Shown: in pieces, positions 60,104-64,000 of the stretch
Numbering within the stretch: the stretch's first letter is position 1
Layout: each line of letters opens with the position of its first letter
NCBI GenBank assembly: GCA_035649895.1
Contig: DASRIS010000042.1
Coordinates: forward strand, 1-64,000
Length of the DNA stretch: 64,000 bases
Direction: 5' to 3'
Source: DASSUC01 sp035649895
GTDB taxonomy: Bacteria > Actinomycetota > Actinomycetes > Mycobacteriales > Micromonosporaceae
Notes under the pieces: model-generated
Databases searched by the model: none
What the model was told of the DNA's origin: nothing
Seen by the model: the letters and a program-made list of their open reading frames with translations, nothing else
Translations under genes and position numbers: made by a program

Positions 60104-63100
60104 CTAGAGCAGACGCAACTGACGGTCACGCGGTCGCCGTCGGTCGTTGTCCCCTAGCTGCTCCATAAGGCCGGCGTCGATAGCCGCCAGGAACGGGGTT
60201 GGCCTGGTCTCCCGCTCCTTCCCGTACCGGAAGCGGCGGGCGGTGTGGCTGAGGTAGAGCCGGTTCTGGGCTCGGGTAAGACCGACGAAGAACAGCCGGC
60301 GCTCCTCGGCCTCAGCCTCGACCTCGCCGCCCGGGACACCCGCGCCGGGCGTGCCGGGCGACTCGAGCGGGACCGCTGCGCCGGGCGTGTCGGGCGCGCC
60401 GCCCGTACCCGTCGCGATGGTCGTGTCGGTCAGGGCCTTCGTGTCGGTCAGGGCCCTCGTGCCGGTCAGGGCCCTCGTGCCGGTCGGGGCCGGAGCGGCG
60501 GATGCGGCCAGGCGGCCACCGGGCAGCCGCAGTGGCAGCAGCCCATCCTCGCAGCCGACCAGGAACACGATGGGAAACTCCAGGCCCTTTGCGGCGTGCA
60601 GGGTCAGCAGCTTGACCGCCTCGGCGCGCGGGTCCAGGGCGTCCACCTCGGCACCGGTGCTGATCTCCGTGAGGAAGCGGGCCAGGTCGTCCTCGCAGCG
60701 CAGCGCGAGCGGGGTCAGCAGGTCGACCGCCGCCCACACGTCCTCAGTGGTCAGCGCGCTGTCCATCGTGGACTCACCCAGCCACGGCGCGGTCAACCGC
60801 TCGGCCACCACCTGAGCGGCGAGCCGCAGCCGGGCCGCGAGCGGTCGACCGGCCGGGTCACCCGGACCGGCCGTCGGGTCGGCGTAGCGCAGCTCCCGGG
60901 CGATGGCCGCCACGCCGGGCCGGTCGCGCAGCCGGTCGTGTGAGCGCTTCTGCACCGGGATGCCGGCCCGCGACAGCGCGTCCACGATCGGGGCCGCCTG
61001 GGCATCCGTACGGTAGAGCACCGCAATGTCCGAGAACGACAGCGCCGCGCCCAGCTCTGCCCGCGAGTCCACCCGCCCGGAGTCGAGCGACCGGTGGGAC
61101 ACCCCGCCCACGAGCTCGTCGACGGTGCGTACCACGAAGTCAGCCTCGTCGGCGACGGACGCCGCGGCGTACCGGCCGATGAGCGGCGCCTCCGGGTCGA
61201 CGCGGGCCGGGTCGAGCCGCCGGCCGGGCACCAGCGTGGCCGGCGCGATGGCCTGGACCGCGGCGGCCAGGATCGGCGCTGACGAGCGGTAGTTGCGGGT
61301 GAGCCGCACCAGCCGTGCGTCGGTGAAGTCCTGCGAGAAGCGCAGGAAGTGTGAGACGTCCGCGCCGCGGAAGGAGTAGATGGCCTGGTCCGGGTCGCCG
61401 ATCGCGCAGATGTTGCCGTCCGCGGGCACCAGGTGCCGCAGCAGCTCGTACTGGGCGTCGTCGACGTCCTGGTACTCGTCGACGAAGACCCACCGCCACC
61501 GGTCCCGGTAGCGCGCGACCAGCTCCGGCTGCTCGTACAGCAGCTGCACCGGCAGGCTGACCAGCTCGTCCAGGTCGACCAGATCCTGCGCCCGCAGCAG
61601 CTTCAGGTAGTGCTGCTGGTCGTCGCCGGCCTCGTCGCGGGCTGCCGTGCGCTCGGCCTCGTCGGCCACCCGGAAGCCGCGCGCCAGCCCCGCCGCCTCG
61701 GGGTGCTCGCGGAGGATGGAAAGGCCAAGCGAGTGGAACGTCGCCACAGTCACGTCGTCGGCCACCGGCCCGAGCAGCCCGGCGAGCCGGCTAGCCAGCT
61801 CCTCCGCCGCCCGGCGGGTGAACGTGATGGCCAGGCACTGCTCGGGAAAGACGTTCAGCTCGGCACACAGGTACGCGATCCGGTGCGTCAGCGTGCGCGT
61901 CTTGCCGGTGCCCGGCCCGGCCACGATGAGCAGCGGGCCGCCGGGCGCCGACGCGGCCACCCGCTGGAGCGCGTCGAGCCGGTCCAGCAGCCCGGTGCCG
62001 ACCTCCTCCATGCCGGCGAGCATCGGTTCCAGCGGCTCATGCGGGGAGGGCGGCTGGGCGAGGGGCGGCGGCTTCGCCCCGTCCCGGCGCGGTGCCGCCT
62101 TCGCGGCCCCTCTGGCCGCTGCCTTCGCGGACCCCTTGGCCGCCGTGCGCCGGGTGTGCGGCGCCGGCATGTCGAACAGCCCCTCGCCGTCGCCCGCCGC
62201 CGTCGCCCGCCGCCGCCTCGGCGCGGGTACGTCGAACAGCCCGTCACTGTCGGGGCTGGCCGCCTCCCGCAGCTCCGCCGGGTCGAAGAGCCGGATCACG
62301 CCGTACTCCCCGTCGTACCCGGCACTGCGCCGCACCTGCCCGGCGCGCAACCGCCGGATGGCCTCGGCGAGCAGCTCGCCGCCTGCCTTGCCGACCTCCT
62401 CCAGCGGGACCTGGGTGAGGATCGCAAGCTCCGGGCCGAGCGCGGCGACCAGCGTGTTCACCTGGGCCTGCACGGTCTTGCTCTTCGGCCCGACGCCGTG
62501 CACCTCACCGAGCACCTCCGGCAGCTGCACCAGGTGCGTCACCTCGTGGGTGCCGGCCGGCCGGGAGCCCTCAGCCCGGTCGGCGAGGTCCTCCACCCGG
62601 GACAGGACGCCGACGGTGAGCGGCCGGCCGCACTCCGGGCACCGCCCGCCCGCGGCCCGGGTCTGCTCCGGCTGCCAGTTGACGCCGCAGGCGCGGTGCC
62701 CGTCCGCGTGGTACTTGCCCTCCTCGGGGAAGAACTCGATCGTGCCGTGCAGGCCGTCCCCGGTGCGCAGCGCCTCCCGTACGGAGAAGTAGTCGAGGGC
62801 GCAGTCCAGCACGGTGGCCTCGCGGGCGAGCGCGGGCGGGGAGTGCGCGTCGGAGTTGGAGACCAGCTGGTAGCGGTCGAGGCTGGAGACCCGCCAGTTC
62901 ATCTCCGGGTCGGAGCTGAGCCCGGTCTCCACCGCGAAGATGTGCTCGGCCAGGTCGGCGTAGCAGTCGGCGATCGCGTCAAAGCCCGACTTCGACCCGA
63001 GCGCGGAGAACCAGGGCGTCCAGATGTGCGCCGGTACCAGGTACCCGTCGGCGCTCGCCTCCAGGGTGATCTCCAGCAGGTCGCGGGAGTCGAGGCCGAG

Positions 63101-63541
63101 GATCGGCCGGCCGTCCGAGCCCAGGTTGCCGATGCGCCCGAGCCGGGTGTTGAACCGGCCCACCGCGTCCAGGTCGGGCAGGTAGACCAGGTGGTGCACC
63201 TTGCGGGTGCGGTCGCCCCGCTTGTAGATCGTGGAGATCTCGACGGAGAGCTGGAACCGGGTCTGGTCGGCACCGGCCACCCGCGACGGAAGCCGCCGCT
63301 CGACTCCGGCGGTCAGGTCCTGCCGGAGCCGGTAGAGGCCCGGCTCGGCCGGCTCCAGCGCCTCCCGCAGGTGCTCCAGCCAGGCCGGATGGGTGAAGTC
63401 ACCGGTGCCGAGCAGGGTGATCCCCTTGCGCCGGGCCCACCAGGTGAGGTTCGCCAGGTCCAGGTCCCGGCTACAGGCCCTGGAGTACTTGGAGTGGATG
63501 TGCAGGTCCGCGACGTACGCGCCAGCGCTGAACGGGAGCAC
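60104..63541 (-). CDS. endonuclease Q-like PHP nuclease fused to UvrD/PcrA-type helicase
   Basis: About 1145 residues from GTG 63541 (AGGA upstream; ATG 63556 and ATG 63613 are alternatives). The first 400 residues match the endonuclease Q plan: PHP metal sites DLHIHSKYS, GTGDFTH, SVEISTIY, VHHLVYL, PAHIWTPW and SNSDAHSP; then a zinc finger (CGVNWQPEQ and GRCPECGRPLTVGV). EndoQ in archaea and some bacteria cuts DNA 5' of uracil, hypoxanthine or xanthine. A helix-hairpin-helix-like part and a basic Ala/Lys linker follow, then a complete SF1A helicase: AGPGTGKTRTL, TFTRRAAEEL, FVDEYQDVDDAQ, GDPDQAIYSFRGA, LTRNYRS, LHAAKGLEFPIVFL, FVGLTRAQNRLYLS. All catalytic residues are present in both halves. 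Repair of deaminated DNA is inferred. Confidence 0.88.
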   Translation of the reverse strand: MLPFSAGAYVADLHIHSKYSRACSRDLDLANLTWWARRKGITLLGTGDFTHPAWLEHLREALEPAEPGLYRLRQDLTAGVERRLPSRVAGADQTRFQLSVEISTIYKRGDRTRKVHHLVYLPDLDAVGRFNTRLGRIGNLGSDGRPILGLDSRDLLEITLEASADGYLVPAHIWTPWFSALGSKSGFDAIADCYADLAEHIFAVETGLSSDPEMNWRVSSLDRYQLVSNSDAHSPPALAREATVLDCALDYFSVREALRTGDGLHGTIEFFPEEGKYHADGHRACGVNWQPEQTRAAGGRCPECGRPLTVGVLSRVEDLADRAEGSRPAGTHEVTHLVQLPEVLGEVHGVGPKSKTVQAQVNTLVAALGPELAILTQVPLEEVGKAGGELLAEAIRRLRAGQVRRSAGYDGEYGVIRLFDPAELREAASPDSDGLFDVPAPRRRRATAAGDGEGLFDMPAPHTRRTAAKGSAKAAARGAAKAAPRRDGAKPPPLAQPPSPHEPLEPMLAGMEEVGTGLLDRLDALQRVAASAPGGPLLIVAGPGTGKTRTLTHRIAYLCAELNVFPEQCLAITFTRRAAEELASRLAGLLGPVADDVTVATFHSLGLSILREHPEAAGLARGFRVADEAERTAARDEAGDDQQHYLKLLRAQDLVDLDELVSLPVQLLYEQPELVARYRDRWRWVFVDEYQDVDDAQYELLRHLVPADGNICAIGDPDQAIYSFRGADVSHFLRFSQDFTDARLVRLTRNYRSSAPILAAAVQAIAPATLVPGRRLDPARVDPEAPLIGRYAAASVADEADFVVRTVDELVGGVSHRSLDSGRVDSRAELGAALSFSDIAVLYRTDAQAAPIVDALSRAGIPVQKRSHDRLRDRPGVAAIARELRYADPTAGPGDPAGRPLAARLRLAAQVVAERLTAPWLGESTMDSALTTEDVWAAVDLLTPLALRCEDDLARFLTEISTGAEVDALDPRAEAVKLLTLHAAKGLEFPIVFLVGCEDGLLPLRLPGGRLAASAAPAPTGTRALTGTRALTDTKALTDTTIATGTGGAPDTPGAAVPLESPGTPGAGVPGGEVEAEAEERRLFFVGLTRAQNRLYLSHTARRFRYGKERETRPTPFLAAIDAGLMEQLGDNDRRRPRDRQLRLL
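60423..60494. repeat. 18-bp tandem repeat in the helicase part
   Basis: Four units of 18 bp (GTGTCGGTCAGGGCCTTC type) starting at 60423, encoding six-residue TGTRAL/TDTKAL repeats. They lie between helicase motifs V and VI in an acidic/Pro/Gly insert, where length is tolerated. Confidence 0.85.
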
Positions 63542-63690
63542 GCCGCATCCTGGCATACCTGTGTACGGGCAGACCTCCGCCACGCACGAACTCGTACTCG
63601 AAGTAGCCCACATGCTTGGGTAGGTGACTGCGGGGTAACGCTTCGTGCGGGCCCCGCCGCGTCAGGCGCGCAGCGCCACTTTCCGGGCGG

Positions 63691-64000
63691 TCAGGATGCC
63701 CGCAGCTCCACGAGGGTGATCTCGGGCGGGACGCCGACCCGGACCGGCGGCCCCCAGAAGCCGGCGCCATCGGTTACATAGACCGGGGTGCCATCGACCA
63801 TGCCCAACCCGGAGACGACCGGCTGTTGCAGCTTGACCAGCAGGTTGAACGGGATGAGCTGGCCGCCGTGGGTGTGCCCGGACAGCTGCAGGTCCACCCC
63901 GTGGCGGGCCGCCTCGAACGCCTGGATCGGCTGGTGGGCGAGGAGCACCACCGGCCGGGACGGGTCGCGCCCGTCCAGCGCGCGAGCGAAGTCCGGCCCG
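63691..64000 (-). CDS. metallophosphoesterase, 5'-truncated by the window end
   Basis: C-terminal about 103 residues of a calcineurin-like phosphoesterase (YkuE-type, probably membrane-associated). The last metal-site motifs are VVLLAHQPIQAF and LQLSGHTHGGQLIPFN, followed by GTPVYVTDGAGFWGPPVRVG and the end EITLVELRAS. The N-terminal metal sites lie beyond position 64000. It shares strand with the nuclease-helicase gene, 150 bases upstream of it. Confidence 0.88.
   Translation of the reverse strand, partial: GPDFARALDGRDPSRPVVLLAHQPIQAFEAARHGVDLQLSGHTHGGQLIPFNLLVKLQQPVVSGLGMVDGTPVYVTDGAGFWGPPVRVGVPPEITLVELRAS

Noticed and set aside
1..64000. CRISPR arrays, tRNA or rRNA genes
   Set aside because: The tandem repeats found are contiguous without spacers and often in coding frames; no TψC-type arm or rRNA-like segment was seen.

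Overview
This window is high-GC actinobacterial chromosome from the region next to the replication origin. The order rsmG-parA-parB, cwlM-trxA-trxB-anti-sigma-sigM-pseudokinase-murJ, cca, ino1-padR, ponA, rpsF-ssb-rpsR-rplI and dnaB is the conserved origin-proximal order known from streptomycetes and, in part, mycobacteria. Dense GTG starts, GC-rich repeats and several family variants suggest the Micromonosporaceae; the genus cannot be fixed from the sequence alone. oriC and dnaA should lie just left of position 1.

Layout. 0-8 kb is the chromosome segregation region: rsmG, a kinase-like APH gene, a frameshifted histidine phosphatase, parA and parB, and a gene-free stretch of about 1.8 kb. Three parS sites (one inside parA, two in the gap) and a small group of DnaA-box-like sites lie here. 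8-21 kb holds envelope and redox genes: a HIT-like protein, a D-Ala-D-Ala ligase-like enzyme coupled to an aminotransferase, a GNAT enzyme, CwlM, thioredoxin and its reductase under a probable SigR/SigH-type promoter, the SigM/anti-sigma pair, a pseudokinase with an extracellular domain, and MurJ. 21-35 kb holds cca, an NfeD-like protein, ogt, two tandem paralogous membrane proteins, a PadR/ino1 operon with a clear operator, a class A penicillin-binding protein, membrane glycosyltransferases and an endonuclease IV-like enzyme. 35-42 kb is the ribosomal/ssb cluster and dnaB.

The dnaB gene encodes 1161 residues because it carries two inteins, one in the Walker A loop (a class 3 type starting with Ala) and one at the RESG/SIEQ site. 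Both homing endonuclease domains look decayed. 42-49 kb holds a less conserved stretch with an AT-rich inverted repeat, a TPR protein, a zinc-ribbon protein, a phosphoribosyltransferase, a glycosyltransferase and a GGDEF-EAL protein. 49-52 kb is a molybdenum cofactor operon (moaC, moaB, moeA, moaE). Between moaC and moaB lie two tandem 55-bp repeats, each encoding the same 16-residue mini-ORF with stop/start coupling signals.

52-64 kb holds a second GT87-like enzyme, DoxX, an AAA ATPase, a membrane protein, an EamA exporter, an orphan prepilin peptidase, and a minus-strand run of VanZ-like protein, LuxR-type response regulator and a large fusion protein. The fusion joins an endonuclease Q-like PHP nuclease to a UvrD-type helicase. 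It is the best candidate here for a little-described system, probably repair of deaminated bases in very GC-rich DNA. The window ends inside a metallophosphoesterase gene. I saw no tRNA, rRNA, CRISPR array, transposase gene or prophage.
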